Assembly (NCBI GenBank): GCA_017549905.1
Contig: JAFYNC010000107.1
Location: 1-7,352, forward strand
DNA length: 7,352 nucleotides
Direction: 5' to 3'
DNA from: Clostridia bacterium
Lineage (GTDB): Bacteria; Bacillota; Clostridia; Oscillospirales; Acutalibacteraceae
In this document: positions 1 through 6,929 of the stretch, piece after piece
How positions within the stretch are numbered: position 1 is the stretch's first letter
Layout of the letters: the number at the start of each line of letters is the position of its first letter
The notes under the pieces: generated by a model
What the model was told of the DNA's origin: nothing
The model's database searches: none
Seen by the model: only the letters and a program-made list of their open reading frames with translations
Made by a program: the position numbers and the translations under genes

Positions 1-425
1 ATAACATCACGCCATAGAGCAAATGCTTCGTCATCTTCTTCGTAAACTGATGGCCAAAGTCTATCAGCAGGAATTTCTAAGGTTTCGGTTAAAAATTCCC
101 AAGCCCACGGAATAGCTTCATTTTTAAAATAATCACCAAAAGAGAAGTTGCCAAGCATTTCAAAAAATGTGCCGTGACGGGCAGTAATACCAACGCGCTC
201 AAGGTCAGGGGTGCGGATACATTTTTGACAGGTAGTAACTCTTGATTTAGGTGGAGTAACTTCGCCTGTGAAATATTTCTTCATAGGCGCCATACCTGAG
301 TTGATGAGCAAAAGGGATTTATCGTTATTAGGAACAAGCGAAAAGCTGCCTAAACGTAAATGGTCCTTTGACTCAAAAAATGCAAGATATTTTTCTCTTA
401 AATCGTTAAGCGAAGTCCATTTCAT
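1..425 (-). CDS. alaS: Alanyl-tRNA synthetase, N-terminal part (cut by window edge)
   Basis: Cytoplasmic class II aminoacyl-tRNA synthetase that charges tRNA-Ala with alanine using ATP. Only the first 141 codons are present; the rest (the family is about 870-880 residues) lies beyond base 1. Translating the minus strand from ATG at 425-423 gives [19 protein letters not shown], the usual AlaRS N-terminus. It continues with [16 protein letters not shown] (about residues 39-54), [12 protein letters not shown] (65-76) and the class II motif 2 block [18 protein letters not shown] (83-100). These are highly conserved in the catalytic core, so the identification is secure. The start is supported by a good Shine-Dalgarno sequence (AAGGATG, 439-433) 7 bases upstream. 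The gene is transcribed away from miaB, from its own consensus promoter. The visible part is intact, with no frameshift. Confidence 0.97.
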   Translation of the reverse strand, partial: MKWTSLNDLREKYLAFFESKDHLRLGSFSLVPNNDKSLLLINSGMAPMKKYFTGEVTPPKSRVTTCQKCIRTPDLERVGITARHGTFFEMLGNFSFGDYFKNEAIPWAWEFLTETLEIPADRLWPSVYEEDDEAFALWRDV

Positions 426-432
426 AGTTATA

Positions 433-439
433 CATCCTT
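433..439 (-). promoter_or_regulatory. Ribosome binding site of alaS
   Basis: The minus strand reads AAGGATG, with 7 bases between it and the ATG at 425-423. It fixes the alaS start and shows the mRNA leader is conventional. Confidence 0.75.
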
Positions 440-459
440 AAAATAAATTTAACTTAAAT

Positions 460-488
460 ATTATACTATTATTACACTTATTTGTCAA
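460..488 (-). promoter_or_regulatory. Perfect-consensus sigma-A promoter for alaS
   Basis: On the minus strand, TTGACA (488-483) and TATAAT (465-460) are separated by exactly 17 bases, a full match to the vegetative sigma-A/sigma-70 consensus. Transcription would start near base 453, giving a leader of only about 28 bases before the alaS ATG. That is too short for a T-box or other sizeable riboswitch, so from this promoter alaS looks constitutive. The transcription start is inferred from spacing only. Confidence 0.85.
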
Positions 489-542
489 TTAAATAAGGCA
501 TAATTTTCTATATAATATTTTATAAATTACCACAATATTTCC

Positions 543-571
543 TTGAAAAATTATTCCTAATATGATAAAAT
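543..571 (+). promoter_or_regulatory. Extended -10 sigma-A promoter for the miaB operon
   Basis: TTGAAA (543-548) and TAAAAT (566-571) are 17 bases apart. A TG dinucleotide sits one base upstream of the -10 box (563-564), making an extended -10 element. The predicted transcript starts around 578, so the leader before the miaB TTG is about 25 bases. It is the best plus-strand promoter in the intergenic region and is correctly placed to drive the whole miaB-to-miaA string. The region is very AT-rich, so chance matches are easier here than elsewhere. Confidence 0.7.
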
Positions 572-585
572 AAATTGATTATATT

Positions 586-595
586 AAAAGGGGAA
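586..595 (+). promoter_or_regulatory. Ribosome binding site selecting the TTG start of miaB
   Basis: The sequence AAAAGGGGAA lies with its G-run ending 9 bases before TTG at 603. The nearest ATG (610) is in another frame, is 16 bases from the G-run, and opens a frame of only about 49 codons. The site therefore points to TTG at 603 as the start. Confidence 0.7.
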
Positions 596-602
596 TTTTG
601 TC

Positions 603-2012
603 TTGTTTAATGCTAACGGAACAGAGTCGGCATTTGCAGAGCAATCGGTCTATGCATCTCGCGTGGCAAGTAAGGTTAATGACTATTATGGTTACAAACC
701 TAAAGCTTGCGTTGTTACTTTCGGTTGTCAGCAAAATGTTAGTGATTCCGAGAAATTAAAGGGAATGCTTGTTTCTATGGGATATTCCTTAACAGAAATT
801 TGGGAACAGGCTGATTTCATAATATTTAATACTTGTGCTGTGCGCGGTCACGCTGAGGATAGGGTATACGGAAATATAGGCAAGGTAAAAGCCTTAAAGA
901 AAAATAAACCTAATCTTATTAGCGCAGTTTGCGGTTGTATGGCACAACAGGAAACGGTAGCTGAAAAAATTAAGAAGAGTTATCCATATATTGATATTGT
1001 TTTTGGAACTCAGGTTTTTCACCGTTTGCCCGAATTTATTTATAAGCGAATGAACGGTTCTAAGCGTATATTTGAAAGAACGCTTGATAATAAGGATATA
1101 GTTGAAGATATTCCTGTTAGTCGTGATGGTGAATTTAAAGGTTGGCTACCTATAATGTATGGTTGCAATAACTTTTGTACCTACTGCATTGTTCCGTATG
1201 TCAGAGGAAGAGAACGTTCACGTGAACCTCAAAAAATTATTGATGAAGCTAAACAGATGATAGCTGATGGTTATAAGGATATAACACTTTTAGGACAAAA
1301 TGTTAATTCCTATGGCAAAGATGCCGAACATGGTATAAATTTTGCAAAATTGCTTAGAATGTTAAATGATTTAGATGGCGATTTTGTGATAAGATTTATG
1401 ACCTCGCATCCAAAGGACTGCACTATCGAACTTCTTGATACAATTAAGGAATGCAAGAAGATAAGCCGTCATTTGCATTTACCTTTTCAAAGTGGAAGTA
1501 GTAGAATTTTAAAGCTTATGAATAGGTATTATGACCGAGAAAAATATTTGGAATTAATTAAAAATGTTAAAGAGCGCATACCCGATGTTTCGCTGACAAG
1601 TGATATTATTGTTGGTTTTCCGGGTGAAACTTATGAGGATTTTAAAGAAACATTAAGTCTTGTAAAAGAGGTTGAGTTTTCTTCGCTTTTCACATTTATT
1701 TATTCTCCTCGCAACAATACTCCTGCGGCTTTAATGGCAGACCCTGTATCTCGTGAAGAAAAGGGAAAATGGTTTGATGAGCTTTTAAAGCTTCAAGAAG
1801 AAATTGCAGAAAAGAATAAGGAAAAATATATCGGCAAAACTTTCAGAGTTTTGTGTGACGGTAAATCCGATAATGACGGATTTTTGACAGGGCACACAAA
1901 CGGCACTGTTTCGGTTGAATTTAAGGCAGATGAAAGTATTCTCGGAAAGTTTGTTGATGTAAAAATCAATTCGTATGAAAATGCTTATATAGGCACTTTA
2001 ATAAAAAATTAA
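603..2012 (+). CDS. miaB: tRNA-2-methylthio-N6-dimethylallyladenosine37 synthase (MiaB)
   Basis: Radical-SAM methylthiotransferase that converts i6A37 of tRNAs reading UNN codons to ms2i6A37, using two [4Fe-4S] clusters. It has 469 residues, normal for the family. The N-terminal UPF0004 domain supplies auxiliary cluster ligands C42 (TFGCQQNVSDSE), C78 (FNTCAVR) and C112 (VCGCMAQQ). The radical-SAM core carries CxxxCxxC at C188, C192 and C195 (GCNNFCTYCIVPYVRGRERS), followed by LLGQNVNSYG, HLHLPFQSGSSRILKLMNR and DIIVGFPGE. A TRAM-type RNA-binding domain occupies about residues 405-469. The start is TTG, chosen for its strong ribosome binding site and because the next in-frame Met (residue 55) lies after the essential C42. 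It is the first gene of the probable operon, 14 bases before the ricA-like gene. The CQQN form and the long N-terminus favour MiaB over the related MtaB and RimO. Confidence 0.95.
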   Translation: MFNANGTESAFAEQSVYASRVASKVNDYYGYKPKACVVTFGCQQNVSDSEKLKGMLVSMGYSLTEIWEQADFIIFNTCAVRGHAEDRVYGNIGKVKALKKNKPNLISAVCGCMAQQETVAEKIKKSYPYIDIVFGTQVFHRLPEFIYKRMNGSKRIFERTLDNKDIVEDIPVSRDGEFKGWLPIMYGCNNFCTYCIVPYVRGRERSREPQKIIDEAKQMIADGYKDITLLGQNVNSYGKDAEHGINFAKLLRMLNDLDGDFVIRFMTSHPKDCTIELLDTIKECKKISRHLHLPFQSGSSRILKLMNRYYDREKYLELIKNVKERIPDVSLTSDIIVGFPGETYEDFKETLSLVKEVEFSSLFTFIYSPRNNTPAALMADPVSREEKGKWFDELLKLQEEIAEKNKEKYIGKTFRVLCDGKSDNDGFLTGHTNGTVSVEFKADESILGKFVDVKINSYENAYIGTLIKN

Positions 2013-2026
2013 AAGAGGTATTTAAA

Positions 2027-2428
2027 ATGGATGTAATTGCACAAGTTAGAGAATTAGGAAAAGCTATTCAGAAAGACGAGCGTTTTGTTCGCTATGCAAA
2101 GGCAAGACTTGCAAATGACGGTGACGCTGACTTACAAGCAGCAATCGGCGAATTTAATATTACTCGTATGGAGTTGGACAGGCTTTTAAATGAGGATGAA
2201 AAAGATCAACTTAAGGTTGATGAACTTAATAAAAAGTTACGTGATGTTTACGGTAAGATTATGGCTTCACCTGCAATGGTTGAGTATAATACCGCAAAGG
2301 CTGAACTTGATCAGCTTGTTAACGAGATTAATACAGTTATTTCAAAGTCGTTAGACGGTGAAGATCCCGAAACTTGCGAAACAACTGCTTGTACAGGCAG
2401 TTGCTCGACCTGCGGCGGTTGTCACTAA
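2027..2428 (+). CDS. ricA: YlbF/YmcA-family protein, RicA-like, with cysteine-rich tail
   Basis: Small soluble protein of 133 residues. Residues 3-108 are mostly charged and helical-looking, with the spacing of the YlbF/YmcA fold (VRELGKAIQKDERFVRY near the start, MASPAMVEYNTAKAELDQLV near residues 79-98). The last 17 residues hold five cysteines: C117, C122, C126, C129 and C132 (CETTACTGSCSTCGGCH). In Bacillus subtilis ymcA (ricA) sits directly after miaB and upstream of mutS and mutL, so position supports RicA. From memory, the Bacillus RicA, RicF and RicT proteins form a complex binding [4Fe-4S] clusters, linked to RNA processing and tRNA methylthiolation, and the RicA ligands are spaced C-x3-C-x2-C. 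C122, C126 and C129 match that spacing. Cluster binding here is inference. A ribosome binding site AAGAGG (2013-2018) lies 8 bases before the ATG. The symbol is assigned by synteny; another YlbF-family paralogue cannot be excluded. Confidence 0.8.
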   Translation: MDVIAQVRELGKAIQKDERFVRYAKARLANDGDADLQAAIGEFNITRMELDRLLNEDEKDQLKVDELNKKLRDVYGKIMASPAMVEYNTAKAELDQLVNEINTVISKSLDGEDPETCETTACTGSCSTCGGCH

Positions 2429-2457
2429 TTTTTAAATTTTAAGAAAGGGGTGGTTTT

Positions 2458-5058
2458 ATGGTTTCATTGTCACCTATGATGCAACAGTATCTTGATATTA
2501 AGGCTCAAAATGAGGATAGTATTCTATTTTTCAGAGTAGGCGATTTTTATGAGATGTTTTTTGAAGACGCTAAAACCGCCTCAAGTGAACTTGATATTGT
2601 ACTTACGGGTAAAGATTGCGGACTTAGTGAAAGGGCGCCGATGTGCGGTGTGCCTTATCACAGCTGTGAAGCATATATTGCTCGACTTGTGGAAAAGGGA
2701 CATAAGGTTGCTATTTGTGAGCAGACCGAAAACCCTGCTACAGCTAAAGGCATTGTGCGACGTGATATTGTAAGAATAATCACACCGGGTACAGTTATTG
2801 AAGACTCTATGCTTGAAGAGGGTAAAAACAACTATCTTGCTACTGTTGTTCTGACAAAGGGCGGCGCAGGTATTTGTTTTTGCGATGCCTCTACTGGTGA
2901 ATGTTATGTTACAGAACTTTCGGCAGATAAAACCGAACAAAAAATAATTGAAGAGATTTCACGATTTAAACCGCGTGAAATTTTGATTAGCGAAAAATCG
3001 TTAAAGCAACTTAAAAATTTATCACAGTTTCTTGAAAACAATTTAGGCTCGGTTATAACTTTTAGACACGAAAACTGTTTCGTTGCCGAAAATACCGAAG
3101 CTAAAATTCTTTCGCATTTTTCAGTTATAAGCACCGAAAATTTAGGTATTGAGCAACAAAGCGCTACTTCTGCGGCGTTGGGCGCTACTTTAGAATACAT
3201 TTATGAAACAGGACTTTCAGCTAACACCTCTATTAATAGGGTTGAAGTTTATACTGACAGTCAGTATATGCGACTTGATATGACGGCTGTTAGAAACCTC
3301 GAAATAGTTGAAACAATGCGGACAAAATCCAAAAAAGGTTCACTTTTATGGGTTGTTGATAAAACAAAGACCGCGATGGGCAAAAGACTTATTCGTTCTT
3401 GGCTTTTAAATCCACTTATGAATATAACGGCGATAAGCCTTAGACAAAATGCGGTTGAAGAACTTATGAGCGACACAGTGCTAAGGGGTGAAATAGGTGA
3501 AACCCTTTGCGGTATCAGAGATATTGAACGTATAATGACTAAAATTGTTTATGGCACTGCTTCTGCTCGTGACCTTAATTCTATTGCTGATACTGCCGAA
3601 AAATTCCCGCCGATAAAATCTCTTTTATCTAATGTGAATTGTAAAGCGCTAAAGGAAATTTATGCTTCTATCGATTGTTTAGAGGATATTAGTTCACTTA
3701 TAAGAAATGCTATTTCCGATGAACCACCCACAACTGTTAGAGAGGGTGGAATTATCCGCAAAGGTTATAACAGTGAACTTGATATGCTTCGCGGTGATAT
3801 GACCGATGGCACAAACTTTTTAGCCGATATTGAAGCGCGTGAGCGTGAGCGTACGGGCATTAAAACATTAAAGGTTAAGTATAACAAGGTTTTCGGTTAT
3901 TATATTGAGGTTACAAATTCATTCCTTGACAAAGTGCCTGAGGATTATATAAGAAAACAGACACTTACCGGTGCTGAACGCTTTATTACCGAAGAATTAA
4001 AAGAACTTGAAAAGAGAATGCTCACCGCAAAAGACCGTTCTTTTCAACTTGAGTATGAGCTTTTTGATGAAATCAGAAAGAAAACTGCAAATGAGCTTTT
4101 GCGTTTTCAAAAGACTGCGGCGGCTATTGCACGTCTTGATGTGTTGTGTTCATTTGCAAATGTTTCTGCAAATAACCAGTATTGCAGACCGCTTATTAAT
4201 AACAGCGGAAATATAAATATTAAATCGGGCAGACATCCTGTTGTTGAACAGGTTATAAAAACTCCATTTGTTGCTAATGATACAATGCTTAATATGCAGG
4301 ATGACCGTTGTGCTATTATTACAGGACCTAATATGGCAGGTAAATCTACATATATGCGTCAAGTTGCAATTATTGCTTTACTTGCGCAAACAGGTTGTTT
4401 TGTACCGGCACAGATGGCTGAAATCGGCATTGTTGATGCAGTATTTACTCGCGTTGGCGCTTCTGATGACTTGGCTTCGGGACAGTCTACCTTTATGGTT
4501 GAGATGAGTGAGGTTGCGGATATACTTAAAAATGCAACTAAACACAGTTTGCTCATTCTTGATGAAATTGGCAGAGGAACTTCTACGTTTGACGGTATGT
4601 CGATAGCGCGTGCAGTTTTAGAATATGTTGCAGACAAGAAAAAACTTGGCGCAAAAGCCCTTTTTGCAACACATTATCATGAACTTACAGTGCTTGAAAA
4701 TGAACTTTCAGGCGTTAAGAATTATAATATTGCCGTTAAAAAAAGGGGAGATGACATCACCTTTTTGAGACGTATTGTTCGTGGCGGTGCAGATGATAGT
4801 TATGGTATCGAGGTTGCGGCGTTAAGCGGTATACCTTCTTCTGTAACCGAACGTGCAAAACAAATACTTAAAATCACTGAACAAGAGGGTATAGTTACAT
4901 ATAAACCTCAATCTTCTGATGATATGCAGATACCTATTGAAATGATGGGGGCAAGGGAAATACTCGATGAGCTTCGCGCTATTGATGTTAATACTTTGAC
5001 TCCGATTGAATCAATGCAAATACTTTTTGATATTTGCAACAAGGCTAAAAATATTTAA
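2458..5058 (+). CDS. mutS: DNA mismatch repair protein MutS
   Basis: Mismatch-recognition ATPase that binds mispairs as a sliding clamp dimer and recruits MutL. It has 866 residues, a normal length for MutS1. Domain I begins near residue 5 and contains the mismatch-wedge Phe-x-Glu at F30 and E32 (RVGDFYEMFFEDA), which separates it from MutS2. Connector and lever/clamp domains follow, with KVFGYYIEVT near 476-485 and RKQTLTGAERFITEELKELE just after. The ATPase domain has Walker A GPNMAGKS (623-630), an ASDDLASGQSTFMVEMSE stretch, Walker B LLILDEIGRGTSTFDG (acidic pair D702, E703) and the ATHYHEL histidine motif (737-743). The C-terminus (about 815-866) ends in a small helical domain. QIPIEM (824-829) could be a beta-clamp contact, by analogy. 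The ATG is preceded by AAAGGGG (2444-2450) with 7 bases spacing. The gene is intact and is followed by mutL after 17 bases. Confidence 0.98.
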   Translation: MVSLSPMMQQYLDIKAQNEDSILFFRVGDFYEMFFEDAKTASSELDIVLTGKDCGLSERAPMCGVPYHSCEAYIARLVEKGHKVAICEQTENPATAKGIVRRDIVRIITPGTVIEDSMLEEGKNNYLATVVLTKGGAGICFCDASTGECYVTELSADKTEQKIIEEISRFKPREILISEKSLKQLKNLSQFLENNLGSVITFRHENCFVAENTEAKILSHFSVISTENLGIEQQSATSAALGATLEYIYETGLSANTSINRVEVYTDSQYMRLDMTAVRNLEIVETMRTKSKKGSLLWVVDKTKTAMGKRLIRSWLLNPLMNITAISLRQNAVEELMSDTVLRGEIGETLCGIRDIERIMTKIVYGTASARDLNSIADTAEKFPPIKSLLSNVNCKALKEIYASIDCLEDISSLIRNAISDEPPTTVREGGIIRKGYNSELDMLRGDMTDGTNFLADIEARERERTGIKTLKVKYNKVFGYYIEVTNSFLDKVPEDYIRKQTLTGAERFITEELKELEKRMLTAKDRSFQLEYELFDEIRKKTANELLRFQKTAAAIARLDVLCSFANVSANNQYCRPLINNSGNINIKSGRHPVVEQVIKTPFVANDTMLNMQDDRCAIITGPNMAGKSTYMRQVAIIALLAQTGCFVPAQMAEIGIVDAVFTRVGASDDLASGQSTFMVEMSEVADILKNATKHSLLILDEIGRGTSTFDGMSIARAVLEYVADKKKLGAKALFATHYHELTVLENELSGVKNYNIAVKKRGDDITFLRRIVRGGADDSYGIEVAALSGIPSSVTERAKQILKITEQEGIVTYKPQSSDDMQIPIEMMGAREILDELRAIDVNTLTPIESMQILFDICNKAKNI

Positions 5059-5075
5059 AAAAGGCAGGTGTAAAT

Positions 5076-6929
5076 ATGCCAAAAATCAATCTGTTACCTA
5101 AAAACGTATCAGAGCTTATTGCCGCAGGTGAGGTTGTTGAGCGTCCCGCATCGGTTATAAAAGAGCTTGTTGAAAACTCAATAGATGCAGGTGCTACTGT
5201 TATAACTGTTGAAATTAACAGGGGCGGTATTACTTATATTCGTGTTACTGATAATGGTTGCGGAATTGCTTTTGAAGATGTACCAACGGCATTTTTACGC
5301 CATGCAACAAGTAAAATTACAAAAGGCACAGACCTTGATGCTATTGGCACTTTAGGTTTCAGAGGTGAAGCCTTAGCCGCCGTTTCTTCAGTAGCGCGTG
5401 TTGAAATGTTAACATCTACTGCCGATTCTCAGTTTGGCGCCCATTATAAAATTGAGGGCGGCGAAGAGGTTTTATATGAGGAAAGCGGTTGCCCACAGGG
5501 TACTACAATTATTATCAGGGATATTTTTTATAATACCCCTGCCCGTATGAAATTTCTTAAAAAGGATATTTCAGAGGCAAATGCCTGTGCCGCGGTTATC
5601 GATAGAATTGCTCTTTCACACCCCGAAATTGCTTTTAAATTTATTCGTGATGGCAAGCAGACCCTTTCTACCACAGGCGATAAAAGCGTTAAGGGCGTAG
5701 TATATTCAGTTTTAGGGCGCGAATTTTCATCATCTCTTATTGAGGTTGAATCTGCGAATTTAGGTGTTACAGTTAATGGTCTTACCTGTAAGCCTGTTTC
5801 TTGCAGACCTACAAGGAATAATCAATTCACATTTCTTAATGGCAGACTTGTGCGTTCAGGAACAGTTGTAGCCGCTGTGGAACAGGCTTATAAAAACAGT
5901 GCAATGGTTGGTAAGTTTCCTGGATTTGTGCTTTATATTAATGTTCCATTTGAAATGGTTGATGTTAATGTTCACCCCGCAAAAACCGAGGTGCGTTTTT
6001 CTGATGAAAAACTTGTTTTTGACAGTGTTTATTCTGCAATTAAAAACGCAATAAATAAAGGGGATACAAGACCTGAAATTAAGGTTAGCACACCCGTGTT
6101 TAATCCGTTTCAAAGCGTTACAACCGCTCAGTATAAACAAGCAGTAATTAAGGAAAAAACAATAGCAGAAGAAGTGTACAGTAAAAATGTTAGTTTACAT
6201 AATACACTTAGGGATGAGGCTACTCCCGATTTTATAAATAAATATTCTGTTGTTCTGCCAGATGGCAGTGAATCCAAACCTATTGAACATAAAGCGGTAG
6301 AGAAATGTGTTGATATTCTTCCTGAAAAAGAAGAAATTTCGGTTGATATTATCTGCGAAGATAGAGAACCGATAGTTGTTATAGGACAAGTATTTGACAC
6401 TTATATTGTGGCTCAAATGGGCGAGAGTGTGTATATGATTGATAAACATGCGGCACACGAAAGGATACTTTTTAATTCCTTAAAGAAAAACAGTGAAATT
6501 TCTGTGCAACCTTTACTAACTCCGCTTACAGTTTCTTTATCAGCAGAGGAATATGATGCCTTAATTTGTAATCTTACTTTGTTAGAAAATAGCGGTTTTG
6601 AGGTTGAAGATTTTGGTAATTCCACAGTTTTAGTCCGCGCTATACCGTCTTTTCTTACAAGTGAAGATGTATCATCTGTTATTTCGGAAATTGCCGAAAA
6701 TATATTTAAAACAGGCTTAGTATCTACCACGCGAGAAGATGATTTGTTTCATACAATAGCTTGTAAAGCTGCTATTAAGGCAGGCTCTAAAACCTCTTTA
6801 ATTGAAATGCAGGAATTAACAGAAAAGGTGCTTTATTCAAAGGAAATTATGTATTGTCCGCATGGCAGACCTGTAGCCTTTGAAATTAAAAAGCGTGAGC
6901 TTGAAAAGCAGTTTGGTAGAATACAATGA
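5076..6929 (+). CDS. mutL: DNA mismatch repair protein MutL (endonuclease type)
   Basis: MutS partner and latent nicking endonuclease of MutH-independent mismatch repair. It has 617 residues, normal for a Firmicute MutL. The N-terminal GHKL ATPase shows E30 and N34 (ELVENSIDAG), the D59-N-G-C-G box, TSKI (78-81), GFRGEAL (94-100), FYNTPAR and VNVHPAKTEVRF (from about 297). A variable linker spans roughly 335-430. The C-terminal domain holds DKHAAHER (456-463), ACKAAIKAG (from 562), CPHGRP (594-599) and a final FGR (613-615), the set that marks nuclease-competent MutL. QPLLTP (478-483) resembles the beta-clamp binding motif of Bacillus MutL. Compared with the usual DQHA-x2-E-x4-E metal motif, Q is K457 and the last E is N467; the core D, H and E remain. 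An AGGTG-like ribosome binding site (5066-5070) lies 5 bases before the ATG. The stop overlaps the miaA start. Confidence 0.98.
   Translation: MPKINLLPKNVSELIAAGEVVERPASVIKELVENSIDAGATVITVEINRGGITYIRVTDNGCGIAFEDVPTAFLRHATSKITKGTDLDAIGTLGFRGEALAAVSSVARVEMLTSTADSQFGAHYKIEGGEEVLYEESGCPQGTTIIIRDIFYNTPARMKFLKKDISEANACAAVIDRIALSHPEIAFKFIRDGKQTLSTTGDKSVKGVVYSVLGREFSSSLIEVESANLGVTVNGLTCKPVSCRPTRNNQFTFLNGRLVRSGTVVAAVEQAYKNSAMVGKFPGFVLYINVPFEMVDVNVHPAKTEVRFSDEKLVFDSVYSAIKNAINKGDTRPEIKVSTPVFNPFQSVTTAQYKQAVIKEKTIAEEVYSKNVSLHNTLRDEATPDFINKYSVVLPDGSESKPIEHKAVEKCVDILPEKEEISVDIICEDREPIVVIGQVFDTYIVAQMGESVYMIDKHAAHERILFNSLKKNSEISVQPLLTPLTVSLSAEEYDALICNLTLLENSGFEVEDFGNSTVLVRAIPSFLTSEDVSSVISEIAENIFKTGLVSTTREDDLFHTIACKAAIKAGSKTSLIEMQELTEKVLYSKEIMYCPHGRPVAFEIKKRELEKQFGRIQ
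6926..6929 (+). other. ATGA stop-start overlap coupling mutL and miaA
   Basis: The miaA ATG (6926-6928) overlaps the mutL TGA (6927-6929). No purine-rich Shine-Dalgarno sequence is visible in the 25 bases before it (only a weak GGTAG at about 6915-6919). Translation of miaA therefore probably depends on ribosomes finishing mutL. Confidence 0.75.

Noticed and set aside
500..516. TATAAT on the plus strand at 511-516 as a second miaB promoter
   Set aside because: The only -35-like match upstream (TTGTCA at 482-487) is 23 bases away, too far for sigma-A. The AT-richness makes a lone -10 match uninformative.
426..602. T-box riboswitch or other structured leader between alaS and miaB
   Set aside because: There is no T-box-like conserved sequence (AGGGTGGNACCGCG type), no terminator stem, and both predicted leaders are under 30 bases.
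610..759. ATG-initiated frame of about 49 codons beginning 7 bases inside miaB
   Set aside because: It is out of frame with miaB, too far (16 bases) from the ribosome binding site, ends quickly and gives a low-complexity product with no recognisable family.
2429..2457. Possible terminator or missing cotE gene between the ricA-like gene and mutS
   Set aside because: The 29 bases contain only AT-rich spacer and the mutS ribosome binding site, with no hairpin. cotE is a Bacillus spore-coat gene not expected in Clostridia, and no remnant is visible.
2581..4637. Several 70-119 codon open frames on the minus strand and in other plus frames within mutS
   Set aside because: They lie wholly inside the well-conserved mutS, lack ribosome binding sites and recognisable motifs, and arise from the AT-rich codon pattern on the coding strand.
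5856..6730. Minus-strand open frames of 87-105 codons within mutL
   Set aside because: They are antisense shadows of the linker and C-terminal domain of mutL, with composition skewed to Ser, Ile and Phe and no homology I recognise.
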